From a bacterium (GTDB lineage Bacteria > UBA4055): a stretch of 6,135 nt of DNA. The first letter of the stretch is position 1. Each line of letters opens with the position of its first letter. The stretch covers positions 1 through 6,135 of the forward strand of contig JAKQBN010000081.1 of NCBI GenBank assembly GCA_029559475.1, read 5' to 3'. The position numbers and the translations under genes are program-made. Under the pieces are notes generated by a model that was not told the origin of the DNA, ran no database searches, and saw only the letters and a list, made by a program, of their open reading frames with translations. Of this stretch, positions 1 to 6,135 are shown piece after piece.

Positions 1-301
1 GTGTATTGCTGTCGATATTCGCGAGCATAATTATGTTCTTATATCTTCTGTAGCCTTCATTTTCGAATTCTTCTAATGAAATGCGCTTCATATAATAGAG
101 TTCTTCTTTCATAGGAGTATAAACAGGGCGGGAATATAGAGCCTGAAGCTGAGGAAGGTGAGTATCATATATCGTTTCATCAGCGAGAACTATTATCATT
201 TCGTCGGGACCCAGCGCTTGTTTCTTATAGACCGAACAGGACGATAAAATAAGCGCGGAAACAAAAATTATTAAGATGACCGCTTTATTTTTTATCGGCA
301 A
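1..301 (-). CDS. Partial lipoprotein, DUF4837-like (N-terminal 100 residues)
   Basis: The reading frame is open from a TTG codon at 301-299 to the left edge, so the C-terminus is missing. The first residues form a lipoprotein signal: short basic n-region (MPIKNK), hydrophobic core (AVILIIFVSALIL) and lipobox LSSC with the lipidated Cys at residue 22. The mature part begins with a region of the pattern GPDEMIIVLADE, later EELYYMKRISLEEF and YKNIIMLANID. This order (PxEIxVV strand, then a phenylalanine-centred segment, then a RxxKNIIxV strand) is how I remember the DUF4837 lipoproteins of Bacteroidota; that assignment is from memory and moderate. The TTG start is chosen because GGGGG lies six bases upstream and no ATG or GTG precedes the signal peptide. 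The gene overlaps the 3' end of cysS by 17 bases, so it is probably cotranscribed and translationally coupled. Its molecular function is unknown; it should be membrane-anchored outside the cytoplasm. Confidence 0.7.
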   Translation of the reverse strand, partial: MPIKNKAVILIIFVSALILSSCSVYKKQALGPDEMIIVLADETIYDTHLPQLQALYSRPVYTPMKEELYYMKRISLEEFENEGYRRYKNIIMLANIDSNT

Positions 302-1712
302 TGTTAACCCCCATTTTTATAAGTTCATCGCGGACTTTATCAGCTTCCGCCCAGTTCTTTTCCGCTCTGTACCTGTTTCTTTTTTCGATCAGTTCATCAA
401 TAACTTTCTGTTCTTCGACTGTAAATTCTTTTTCTTTTTTTTCTTCAAAGTCGAAGACTTCAAAGATCTCGTTTAAAGAACTTATGAAATTAATTATCAG
501 ATCCTTTTCATACTTCGAAATACCGTTATCCAGACTTTTTCTGACCGTTTTCATAAATCCGTATAGTGAAGCAAGCGCGACGCTCATATTCAGATCGTCA
601 TCCATACCTTTTTCGAATTGCTCTTTCGCTGTTTTTACTGCCTGAGCGATCCCGTTTTCTTTGCCTGACACATCAGCCTTAAGAACGGCCTGTATGAAAT
701 CGTTGAATTTATCAATCGTCTTTTGTGATTCTTTAAGCTGCTCTTCTGTAAAATTCAGCTTTGACCTGTAATGAGCAGAAAGAAAAGTGAATCTTATAGC
801 ATCTGCTGAAAATCCTTTGCCGATAAGATCTGACACCGTGAAGAAATTACCGAGCGACTTGCTCATTTTCTCGTTATTAACTACTACCCTGCTTTTATGC
901 ATCCAGTAATTTACAAATTTTTTACCGTTCGCGGTCTCTGACTGGGCGATCTCACTTTCGTGGTGCGGAAATTTATTATCCTCTCCACCCGTGTGGAAAT
1001 CCAGAGTTTCGCCGAGATATTTTTTACTCATCGCGGAACATTCGAGATGCCATCCCGGAAAACCTGTTCCCCAGGGCGATTCCCATTTCATTATATGCGC
1101 TTCGTTCTTCCCAGTCAGCTTCTTCCATACGGCGAAATCGAATGCAGACCTTTTATCCTCATTGACTTCCACCCTCGCTCCAGCCTGAAGAGCTTCAAGA
1201 GAGTTTCCAGACAGTTTACCGTAATCTTTAAATTTTGATATATCGAAATAAACGCCATCGGATGTTTCGTAAACTACGCCTTTCTTTTCAAGTTCTTTCA
1301 CCATTTCTATCATTTCTTCGACATGCTCTGTTGCTCTCGGATATTTGAAAGCCGGCGTGAATTTTAAAACTTTCATATCGTTCATAAAGAGATCTTCATA
1401 ATATCTCGCAAGCTCCCAGACGGTCTTGTTCTCCCGCTTCGAAGCCGCTTCGAGTTTATCCTCGCCGGAATCCGAAAGCTCGTTATCGTCCGTCAGATGC
1501 CCGACATCGGTTATGTTCATTATCCATTTGACTTCATAGCCTTTATATTTCAGATATCTGACGAGAAGGTCGGCCATCAGGAACGCCGAGAAATTCCCTA
1601 CATGAGCCGTGCTGTAAACTGTCGGCCCGCAGGTGTAGATCCGCGCTTTTCCCTCTTCTACCGGTACGAAAACCTCTTTTTTCTTCGTCAGACTGTTGTA
1701 TATCTGCAGCAT
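285..1712 (-). CDS. cysS: Cysteinyl-tRNA synthetase
   Basis: This 475-residue class I aminoacyl-tRNA synthetase attaches cysteine to tRNA-Cys in the cytoplasm, using ATP. Both nucleotide-binding signatures are present: TCGPTVYSTAHVGN (residues 27-40, with HVGN as the HIGH-type motif) and KMSKS (282-286). The zinc ligands that select cysteine over serine are all in place: Cys28, Cys225, His250 and Glu254, the last three with the same 25- and 4-residue spacing as in the E. coli enzyme, in the segment GGEDNKFPHHESEIAQSE. The C-terminal part is the helical DALR-type anticodon region and ends with EADKVRDELIKMGVNI; the protein stops soon after and lacks the GTxW tail seen in many homologues. Length is close to the usual 460-500. 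The ATG at 1712 is supported by GAGG six bases upstream. It is probably the first gene of a unit with the downstream lipoprotein, and is divergent from atl. Confidence 0.98.
   Translation of the reverse strand: MLQIYNSLTKKKEVFVPVEEGKARIYTCGPTVYSTAHVGNFSAFLMADLLVRYLKYKGYEVKWIMNITDVGHLTDDNELSDSGEDKLEAASKRENKTVWELARYYEDLFMNDMKVLKFTPAFKYPRATEHVEEMIEMVKELEKKGVVYETSDGVYFDISKFKDYGKLSGNSLEALQAGARVEVNEDKRSAFDFAVWKKLTGKNEAHIMKWESPWGTGFPGWHLECSAMSKKYLGETLDFHTGGEDNKFPHHESEIAQSETANGKKFVNYWMHKSRVVVNNEKMSKSLGNFFTVSDLIGKGFSADAIRFTFLSAHYRSKLNFTEEQLKESQKTIDKFNDFIQAVLKADVSGKENGIAQAVKTAKEQFEKGMDDDLNMSVALASLYGFMKTVRKSLDNGISKYEKDLIINFISSLNEIFEVFDFEEKKEKEFTVEEQKVIDELIEKRNRYRAEKNWAEADKVRDELIKMGVNIADKK
308..312 (-). 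promoter_or_regulatory. Shine-Dalgarno-like GGGGG deciding the TTG start
   Basis: On the minus strand GGGGG is followed by six bases and then TTG at 301-299. It lies inside the last codons of cysS. The purine block at standard spacing is the main reason to accept TTG as the start of the lipoprotein gene. Confidence 0.5.
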
Positions 1713-1717
1713 TTTTT

Positions 1718-1721
1718 CCTC
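1718..1721 (-). promoter_or_regulatory. Ribosome binding site of cysS
   Basis: GAGG (within TGAGGAAAAAATG on the minus strand) sits six bases before the ATG at 1712. It contrasts with atl on the other strand, which has no such motif. Confidence 0.7.
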
Positions 1722-1738
1722 ATTTTACAATTATTTTC

Positions 1739-1768
1739 AGCATATAAAAGTAAAATATTTTTGGTAAA
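1739..1768 (-). promoter_or_regulatory. Candidate sigma70-type promoter for cysS
   Basis: Reading the minus strand, TTTACC (1768-1763) and TATGCT (1744-1739) are separated by 18 bases, each matching four of six consensus positions. This would give a leader of roughly 20-25 bases containing the GAGG site. The region is so AT-rich that alternatives can be drawn, so this is a weak prediction. Confidence 0.3.
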
Positions 1769-1789
1769 TTAGCAATAAATTAGTATATT
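1761..1789 (+). promoter_or_regulatory. Candidate sigma70-type promoter for atl (leaderless)
   Basis: TTGGTA (1761-1766) and TATATT (1784-1789) are 17 bases apart, the optimal spacing; the -10 matches five of six consensus positions and the -35 four of six. Transcription would start six to eight bases after the -10, which is at or next to the ATG at 1796. There is no Shine-Dalgarno motif before that ATG, which agrees with a leaderless message. The -35 overlaps the predicted -35 of cysS on the other strand. Confidence 0.45.
1765..1783. repeat. 8-bp direct repeat in the divergent promoter
   Basis: TAAATTAG occurs at 1765-1772 and again, exactly, at 1776-1783, separated by CAA. The 11-base period puts both copies on the same face of the helix. 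The pair lies almost exactly between the predicted -35 and -10 of atl and touches the predicted cysS -35. It could be an operator, but the local base composition makes chance repeats fairly likely. Confidence 0.4.
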
Positions 1790-1795
1790 ATCGGC

Positions 1796-2107
1796 ATGTA
1801 CACTCAATTCACTGAATCAGTTATCGAGATAATTAAGAGCATCCCTGCGGGAAAAGTGCAGACATACGGCGGTATCTCGAATCTTGCCGGCCATCCTAAC
1901 GGAGCCAGACAGGTAGTCAGAATTCTGTCCTCAATGTCCGGTAAGCATGATCTCCCCTGGCATCGGGTGATCAATTCAAAAGGCGAGCTTCCGCGGCTGA
2001 ATACTCAAATGTCCACTGAGCAGAAAGCACTTCTTATAAGCGAAAAAGTCAAAGTTTCGCCCGAAGGTAAAATAGATCTCAAAAAATATCTCTGGGACGG
2101 AAAATGA
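1796..2107 (+). CDS. atl: Alkyltransferase-like protein (ATL)
   Basis: A 103-residue member of the O6-alkylguanine-DNA alkyltransferase family that has lost the catalytic cysteine. The active-site motif reads PWHRV (residues 54-58) with Trp55 where methyltransferases have the acceptor Cys (PCHRV). Such proteins, for example S. pombe Atl1 and E. coli YbaZ, bind O6-alkylguanine, flip it out and hand the lesion to nucleotide excision repair without removing the alkyl group. The other key residues are there: Tyr24 in TYGGIS (base-flipping position), Arg38 in GARQVVRIL (arginine finger) and the opening IPAGKVQTYG of the winged helix-turn-helix. Length fits stand-alone ATLs of about 100-110 residues; there is no N-terminal methyltransferase domain. 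The start is fixed by the family's N-terminus, although no Shine-Dalgarno precedes it, and the upstream -10 lies so close that the transcript is probably leaderless. It is convergent with the giant repeat gene. Confidence 0.92.
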   Translation: MYTQFTESVIEIIKSIPAGKVQTYGGISNLAGHPNGARQVVRILSSMSGKHDLPWHRVINSKGELPRLNTQMSTEQKALLISEKVKVSPEGKIDLKKYLWDGK

Positions 2108-2131
2108 AAAAGGCAGGACTTAGCCTGCCTT
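2101..2131 (-). terminator. Intrinsic terminator between convergent genes
   Basis: AAGGCAGG (2110-2117) and CCTGCCTT (2124-2131) form an 8-bp stem with a 6-base loop. On the minus strand the stem is followed by TTTTT (using 2111-2107) then CATTTT, a good U-tract, so it should end the giant repeat gene, whose stop is at 2136. On the plus strand the hairpin begins just after the atl stop but is followed only by CCGTTTACTTTC, so it may stop atl transcripts less efficiently. Its T-tract for the minus strand lies in the last codon and stop region of atl. Confidence 0.75.
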
Positions 2132-2135
2132 CCGT

Positions 2136-5100
2136 TTACTTTCTTATCATTCTTTCGACCTGATCTATTTTTATCTTAGATTTCTTTTGAACAGCAATTA
2201 TATCTCTGCCTAATGATTCCGTGCTTGCTACAATGTAGTAGAATTTCTTAGAATCTGAGTCTATAACATCACTGCAGAAATTCGTGGAAACAGATGTCAG
2301 ATACTGGAATTCTCCGTATGGAGTGCCGCAGGAATAGATCTTATAAGATTTCGCATTAGCTGCAGCGTCCCAGTCCAGCCTTAGCGACATAGATTTTGCT
2401 TCAGGATCCGGTAATGATGTTATGACAATATTCTCAGGTGTACCTGGAATAGCGATCGACTCGTGATATTCATAGCAGCCGATGTCTATTTCTCCGTTCA
2501 GCCTTGCATTTCCCGCAAGATCAGAGTAAGGTATATAAACAAAACCAAGAGTATTGTTCGTCAGACCGGGATACCCCATATCCGCACATGGAGATATGTC
2601 TTCGATGGAATATGATCCGCTTTCGAATAAAGGATCACTTTCAATATTTCCTGCATAAGTACCGTTATAAACTACACCTGCGCCCAGACCGAAACCTGCC
2701 TGGCCTCCCTGGACATTGGAATAATAAATATTCGGATCGGAATCGTTACTGTTTAGATATACCTGACCCATGCCGTTCCCCCAGATCAGATTGTTCAAAA
2801 GCATTGCATCCGAATTACCGTCGAAATAAGCACCTATGCTATCGTTATCAGCGATCGTATTATTCACTATATACTGCGATGAACAATTATATAGTTTTAT
2901 ACCTCCGTTATTATTTGTAATCAGGCAGTTCGATATCACCGGTGCTGCATTGCTGACTATAAAGGCATAATTTTCTAGATCATTCACAGCGCAGTTACTG
3001 AAAACGACTTTTGAATTGTTGATTATCCTCACCGATTGTGAATTTGCTGCTTTTGTAGGGTTTTTCTTAGCGATCAGATCGCTTTTTTCAAAAACGCAGT
3101 ATTTTACCTTTGAACTGTCTGAACTGCTCGAATTATCTACATTAAAGTCTAATCCTCTCATCCTGATCGTGCCGTTAGCTGATCCTCTTGCATCAATTTT
3201 CCCGTAAACGCTAAAAGGAACATACTGCGACTTTCCTTTAACTTTCACTTTTTCTTCGATTATCAGAGAATTCATATTCTCGATAAAAGTATTTCCGGAT
3301 AAAATATAAGGCGAATAAGCCTCAGTCCATATACCGCTGACACTTCCGCTGAGATTATTTGTCCCTTTGATCGTGAAATATCCTGTTTCATCAAAAGAAT
3401 TGGAGTCAATAACTGAAACGATCTTGATTTTATAATCGGATCCAGCTGTGATTGAATCTGTATAGAAATTCCATAAATAGCTGCAGGACGCAGTTCCTGT
3501 GAAAGATGTAATAAGATCATCAGCTTTGTACAGGCTTATCACGACTTCGCATGGAGAATCATTCGTCCATGTAATATTATAGTTCTCAGACATTTCTATA
3601 ACCGTTCCGTCAGTCGGAAAGGTGATCTCAATATCGTCGGTCGAGATGCTGAAATCCGTATCACTCATGTCAGTATGCATTGCAGGCATAATTGTAGATG
3701 ATACGCGGATCCTGAATTTATCGCTCTCGAGTCCAACGGGGATGTTCCAGATAAATGATCCGTCGCTTGGTGTTGATTCTGATATTACAGAGTATAATAT
3801 TCCGTTATCGAAAAGTTCTATTTTCACATTTTCTAAAACATTGTCGATCCATTTAATTTCAAGATCGTTCCCGCTTATAATGTACTCTCCTCCATCCGGG
3901 CTTAGAACAACTACTGTTCCATCGAGAACATCAAACAAACCGTCGCTTATGTCACTAAAATTCGTTGTTGAGATCTTGATCTTGAAATCTCCGCCTGTTA
4001 CATCTGCAGGAATGTTCCACATGAACGATCCGTCGCTTTCGGTCGTTTCCACGATCGTTGAATGATATGCACTGCTTATAAAGAGTTCGATCTTCACATT
4101 CTCCGCGGTATTGTCAAGCCATTTGATCTCGTACACAGAATTGCACAGCATTTTTTCACCGCCGTTCGGATTCTGTATCACTATCGATCCGGCTATTACC
4201 GCAAAATCATTGCCGCTTTCATCGTAAACTGCCGGAATTAGTACGGAAGTAATCCTTATCCTATAATCCGTACCTGAAATATCATTCGGAATCAACCACA
4301 TATATGATCCGTCGTTCGCTGTCGATGCTGCTATTTCCAGACTGAATACTCCGCTGCGATAAAGATCTATCTTAACATCACCGGAAATAATTCCGCACCA
4401 TTTAATTTCATACTGAGTATCTCTGCTCAAAACCTCACCGCCGTCCGGTGCAGTAACTTCGATCGAGTCGGGAGTAATGCTGAAGTACGCGTTACTTGAA
4501 TCAGCTATATCATGATTTAAAACCGACGCTATTCTGATCCTGAAATCACTGCCTTCAAGCTCTACCGGTATGTTCCACAAGTAAGAACCATCGCTCGGAG
4601 TAGCAGAAACTATCTCCCTGCTTATCGATGAGCTTTTATAAAGATTAATTTTCACATTCTCGTCAAGAATGTCCGTCCATTTGATCTCAAGCTGCGAACC
4701 TCTCGCGAAAGTTTCGCCTCCGTTCGGACTTATCACTCTGACCGAGTCAGGAAGGATCACAAAATAATCATCGCTGTAATCGCTGATGCTTGAAGTTGTT
4801 ACCGATGATATCTTAACTTTAAAATTTGACCCAGTCAGATCAACAGGCACATTCCAGATATATGAACCGTCGCTCCCGGTCGAAGTAGCAATATTCGAAT
4901 AGAACGATCCGTTCTTAAACAGCTCGATCTTCACATTCTCGTAAATATTATCATACCATCTGATCTCATGCTGCGTACCCTGACGCACAAACTCACCTCC
5001 GTTAGGTGAAATAACCGCAAGTGGTCCGTCAATAATGTTCAAAGAACCGAAACTCGTGCATGTTATAGGCTCGCCCGACGGATAATCAATTGACGATATC

Positions 5101-6135
5101 TTGATCTTATAATTTGTACCCACAAGATCGTTCGGCATCTTCCAGATATAAGAACCGTCACTGACAGTAGAGTCAGAAATAACAGAATGGAAAGTTTCTC
5201 CCTGATACAGCTCAATCTTAACTTTCTCATAAATATCGTCATTCCAGCTGATCTCATAATCTGAACCTTTCTTAAGGTATTCGATGTTGTAGGGTGTAAC
5301 TGAGTTAATAAAAATCGATTTATTCTTTACATACCCCGCACTGATCGAATTTAATTCTGTCCCACCCCAGCCGGTATCAACATATTGCCATACTTTTATT
5401 CTGTATTGACAGTTCGGATTCTGAGGATCATAAGGTATTTGAGTGTTTTCCCATAAATAAAAACCGTTAGAATTAACATTATTAGCTATGTTAAATACTG
5501 ACATTCCGTTTTCATCTACCAGATCTATATTTACATTTTCGGTCTCCGTGAGATTGTCATCCCACATAATCTCAACTCTTTGATTGTTGCTAAAATTATC
5601 GGGATCATAATGGGTGTCAGGATATAATTCGATATTTGATGTCGGCGAAGCATTAGATAAGTAATAAGGTTTTACAGTTATTGACCCTAAGCTGATCGAA
5701 TTTAATTCTGTACCTCCTGATCCAGTATCTACCCACTGCCATACTTTTATTCGGTACTGGCGGTTTGGATATTGCGGATCATAAGGTATTTGTGCGTTTT
5801 TCCATAGATAAAACCCTTTTGCGTAAGCCTGATTAGCATAATATTCTCTTGCAATTTCTAATACTTCCATTCCATTCTCATCTACAAGATCGATATTAAC
5901 ATACATATTATCTCTCAAATTATCATCCCATAGTATCTCTATACTTTGACTTAAATTGTAATAGTATTCATAATAATTCCAAGGGTCATAACTAATGTAT
6001 CCTGGATCAGGATATAACACAATATTTCTCGATGGTGCTACATTAGAAATGTAATAAGGCCTAACCGTAATTGTGCCTGTGCTTATTGAACTGATCTGAT
6101 TCGCCCAACTATCATAACACCATACTTTTATTCTA
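2136..6135 (-). CDS. Giant repeat surface protein: Ig-like repeats, beta-helix, FN3-like tail (5' end missing)
   Basis: The frame is open from the right edge to the TAA at 2136-2138, giving at least 1,332 residues; the true start is off the window. A GTG at 6020 is in frame but is not the start, because the codons before it continue a repeat module (RIKVW at the edge, then TITVRPYYISNVAPS). Order as visible: tail of one A module; two complete A modules with EIxWDDNL, VNIDLVDENG, GFYLW, IPYDPQ and YRIKVW; seven B modules with NGGE, EIKW, VKIELY, SDGSYIWNIP and DFKIKISS, which resemble the Kre9/KNH Ig-like family (PF10342); a parallel beta-helix with NCLITNN-type turns; the motif DIGCYEY, as in 'choice-of-anchor Q' proteins; and a fibronectin III-like domain. 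The C-terminus (DQVERMIRK) shows no LPxTG, PEP-CTERM, membrane helix or clear type IX sorting domain. Such proteins are normally exported and used for adhesion or glycan binding; that role is inferred from architecture only. The gene ends at a terminator and is convergent with atl. Confidence 0.88.
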   Translation of the reverse strand, partial: RIKVWCYDSWANQISSISTGTITVRPYYISNVAPSRNIVLYPDPGYISYDPWNYYEYYYNLSQSIEILWDDNLRDNMYVNIDLVDENGMEVLEIAREYYANQAYAKGFYLWKNAQIPYDPQYPNRQYRIKVWQWVDTGSGGTELNSISLGSITVKPYYLSNASPTSNIELYPDTHYDPDNFSNNQRVEIMWDDNLTETENVNIDLVDENGMSVFNIANNVNSNGFYLWENTQIPYDPQNPNCQYRIKVWQYVDTGWGGTELNSISAGYVKNKSIFINSVTPYNIEYLKKGSDYEISWNDDIYEKVKIELYQGETFHSVISDSTVSDGSYIWKMPNDLVGTNYKIKISSIDYPSGEPITCTSFGSLNIIDGPLAVISPNGGEFVRQGTQHEIRWYDNIYENVKIELFKNGSFYSNIATSTGSDGSYIWNVPVDLTGSNFKVKISSVTTSSISDYSDDYFVILPDSVRVISPNGGETFARGSQLEIKWTDILDENVKINLYKSSSISREIVSATPSDGSYLWNIPVELEGSDFRIRIASVLNHDIADSSNAYFSITPDSIEVTAPDGGEVLSRDTQYEIKWCGIISGDVKIDLYRSGVFSLEIAASTANDGSYMWLIPNDISGTDYRIRITSVLIPAVYDESGNDFAVIAGSIVIQNPNGGEKMLCNSVYEIKWLDNTAENVKIELFISSAYHSTIVETTESDGSFMWNIPADVTGGDFKIKISTTNFSDISDGLFDVLDGTVVVLSPDGGEYIISGNDLEIKWIDNVLENVKIELFDNGILYSVISESTPSDGSFIWNIPVGLESDKFRIRVSSTIMPAMHTDMSDTDFSISTDDIEITFPTDGTVIEMSENYNITWTNDSPCEVVISLYKADDLITSFTGTASCSYLWNFYTDSITAGSDYKIKIVSVIDSNSFDETGYFTIKGTNNLSGSVSGIWTEAYSPYILSGNTFIENMNSLIIEEKVKVKGKSQYVPFSVYGKIDARGSANGTIRMRGLDFNVDNSSSSDSSKVKYCVFEKSDLIAKKNPTKAANSQSVRIINNSKVVFSNCAVNDLENYAFIVSNAAPVISNCLITNNNGGIKLYNCSSQYIVNNTIADNDSIGAYFDGNSDAMLLNNLIWGNGMGQVYLNSNDSDPNIYYSNVQGGQAGFGLGAGVVYNGTYAGNIESDPLFESGSYSIEDISPCADMGYPGLTNNTLGFVYIPYSDLAGNARLNGEIDIGCYEYHESIAIPGTPENIVITSLPDPEAKSMSLRLDWDAAANAKSYKIYSCGTPYGEFQYLTSVSTNFCSDVIDSDSKKFYYIVASTESLGRDIIAVQKKSKIKIDQVERMIRK
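2139..2444 (-). other. Fibronectin type III-like C-terminal domain
   Basis: The segment starting GTPENIVITS contains LRLDWDAAANAKSYKIY, then YGEFQYLTSV and KKFYYIVAST, which is the FN3 strand order (LxWxxxxxAxxYxIY ... FYYVxA). Two Cys (SCGTP and NFCSD) could form a disulfide. About 25 residues, partly charged (QKKSKIKIDQVERMIRK), follow the domain to the stop; their role is unknown. Confidence 0.7.
2445..3368 (-). other. Parallel beta-helix region of the giant protein
   Basis: After a linker (SGSVSGIWTEAYSPYILSG) the sequence becomes rich in short beta-strand/turn units: VRIINNSKVVFSNC, APVISNCLITNNNGGIKLYN, QYIVNNTIADNDSIGAYFDG, AMLLNNLIWGNGMGQVYLN and NIYYSNVQGG. This pattern is typical of right-handed parallel beta-helices (PF13229 type). 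It ends with SDPLFESGSYSIEDISPCADMG and DIGCYEY (2486-2466), the closing motif of many secreted beta-helix proteins of this group. Such folds may bind or cleave polysaccharide, or be purely structural; no catalytic residues could be assigned. Confidence 0.75.
3369..5291 (-). repeat. Seven B-type Ig-like modules (Kre9/KNH-like)
   Basis: Module starts on the minus strand are 5291, 5003, 4724, 4445, 4166, 3896 and 3614, with the last ending at 3369. Spacings are 288, 279, 279, 279, 270 and 282 bases, so about 93 residues per module. Five internal modules open with SPNGGE or variants (NGGE or DGGE); the first opens with YNIEYLKKG and the last with TDGTVIEM. Each then carries an EIxW strand, VKIxLY, a loop, SDGSYxWNIP, and a final IKISS strand. 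The last module is the most divergent (CSYLWNF in place of DGSYIWNIP) and has a Cys pair not seen in the others. Similarity is mainly at protein level, so these copies are older than the A modules. Confidence 0.85.
5292..6135 (-). repeat. A-type tandem modules of the giant protein (two complete, one cut by the edge)
   Basis: Module A1 covers 6026-5637 (130 codons) and A2 covers 5636-5292 (115 codons); 6135-6027 is the end of an earlier copy. A1 and A2 share long exact DNA words: 20 bases at 5341-5360 and 5692-5711, 17 bases at 5425-5441 and 5776-5792, 16 bases at 5386-5401 and 5737-5752, all at an offset of 351. Fourteen bases of the third word recur at 6120-6133 in the copy at the edge. A1 has an additional Tyr/Asn-rich stretch (YYEYYYNLSQ) and a longer loop after EVLEIA. 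The nucleotide conservation points to recent duplication. Confidence 0.85.

Noticed and set aside
435-442. Run of eight A (minus strand) in cysS as a possible frameshift or phase-variation site
   Set aside because: The run encodes part of a Lys/Glu-rich segment, the frame is intact on both sides and cysS is expected to be essential; ordinary for AT-rich DNA.
301-645. Open frame of 114 codons on the plus strand rich in Ser and Phe
   Set aside because: It is the complement of the charged C-terminal part of cysS; no independent support.
2504-2920. Open frame of 138 codons on the plus strand
   Set aside because: It is antisense to the beta-helix region and rich in His, Tyr and Arg, as expected from a shadow frame.
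3622-4065. Open frame of 147 codons on the plus strand
   Set aside because: It is antisense to the B modules; its own repeated character mirrors the coding repeats, and it has no family resemblance or ribosome site.
5341-5792. Spaced identical DNA words resembling a CRISPR or intergenic repeat array
   Set aside because: The words are in frame, encode the same conserved protein segments and are spaced by module length, not by a short constant spacer.
5886-6020. GTG at 6020 as the start of the giant gene
   Set aside because: The 38 codons upstream are open and continue the repeat pattern; there is no Shine-Dalgarno or signal peptide at the GTG.
1-6135. A defence or mobile-element system in the window
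   Set aside because: No nuclease, transposase, integrase, reverse transcriptase, toxin-antitoxin pair or terminal inverted repeats could be found; the genes are housekeeping, repair and surface proteins.

Overview
The window holds four protein-coding genes from an AT-rich bacterium. It encodes a cysteinyl-tRNA synthetase, a partial lipoprotein resembling the DUF4837 family, an alkyltransferase-like DNA repair protein, and most of a very large repetitive surface or secreted protein. The lipoprotein family, the NGGE-type Ig-like repeats, the parallel beta-helix ending in a DIGxYEY motif and the fibronectin-like tail together suggest a member of the Bacteroidota/FCB group, possibly an uncultured Cloacimonadota- or Delongbacteria-like lineage. 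That placement is inference; no rRNA or phylogenetic marker other than cysS is present.

Layout. Positions 1-301 (minus) are the start of a lipoprotein gene that runs off the left edge; its TTG start overlaps the end of cysS. Positions 285-1712 (minus) are cysS, complete. Positions 1713-1795 are a short AT-rich divergent promoter region. Positions 1796-2107 (plus) are an alkyltransferase-like gene (atl). Positions 2108-2135 hold a hairpin terminator between two convergent genes. Positions 2136-6135 (minus) are one giant gene whose 5' end lies beyond the right edge.

The giant protein has four zones from N- to C-terminus as visible: at least two long modules of one type (A, with a third cut by the edge), seven Ig-like modules of a second type (B, about 93 residues each, Kre9/KNH-like), a right-handed parallel beta-helix, and a fibronectin type III-like C-terminal domain. 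It looks like a rod with a beta-helical segment near its C-terminus. No recognised C-terminal sorting signal is visible.

cysS and the lipoprotein gene probably form one transcription unit. atl is transcribed divergently from overlapping promoters and appears to be leaderless. I see no defence system, mobile element, CRISPR array or RNA gene. The least ordinary parts are the repeat protein and the compact cysS/atl promoter region.
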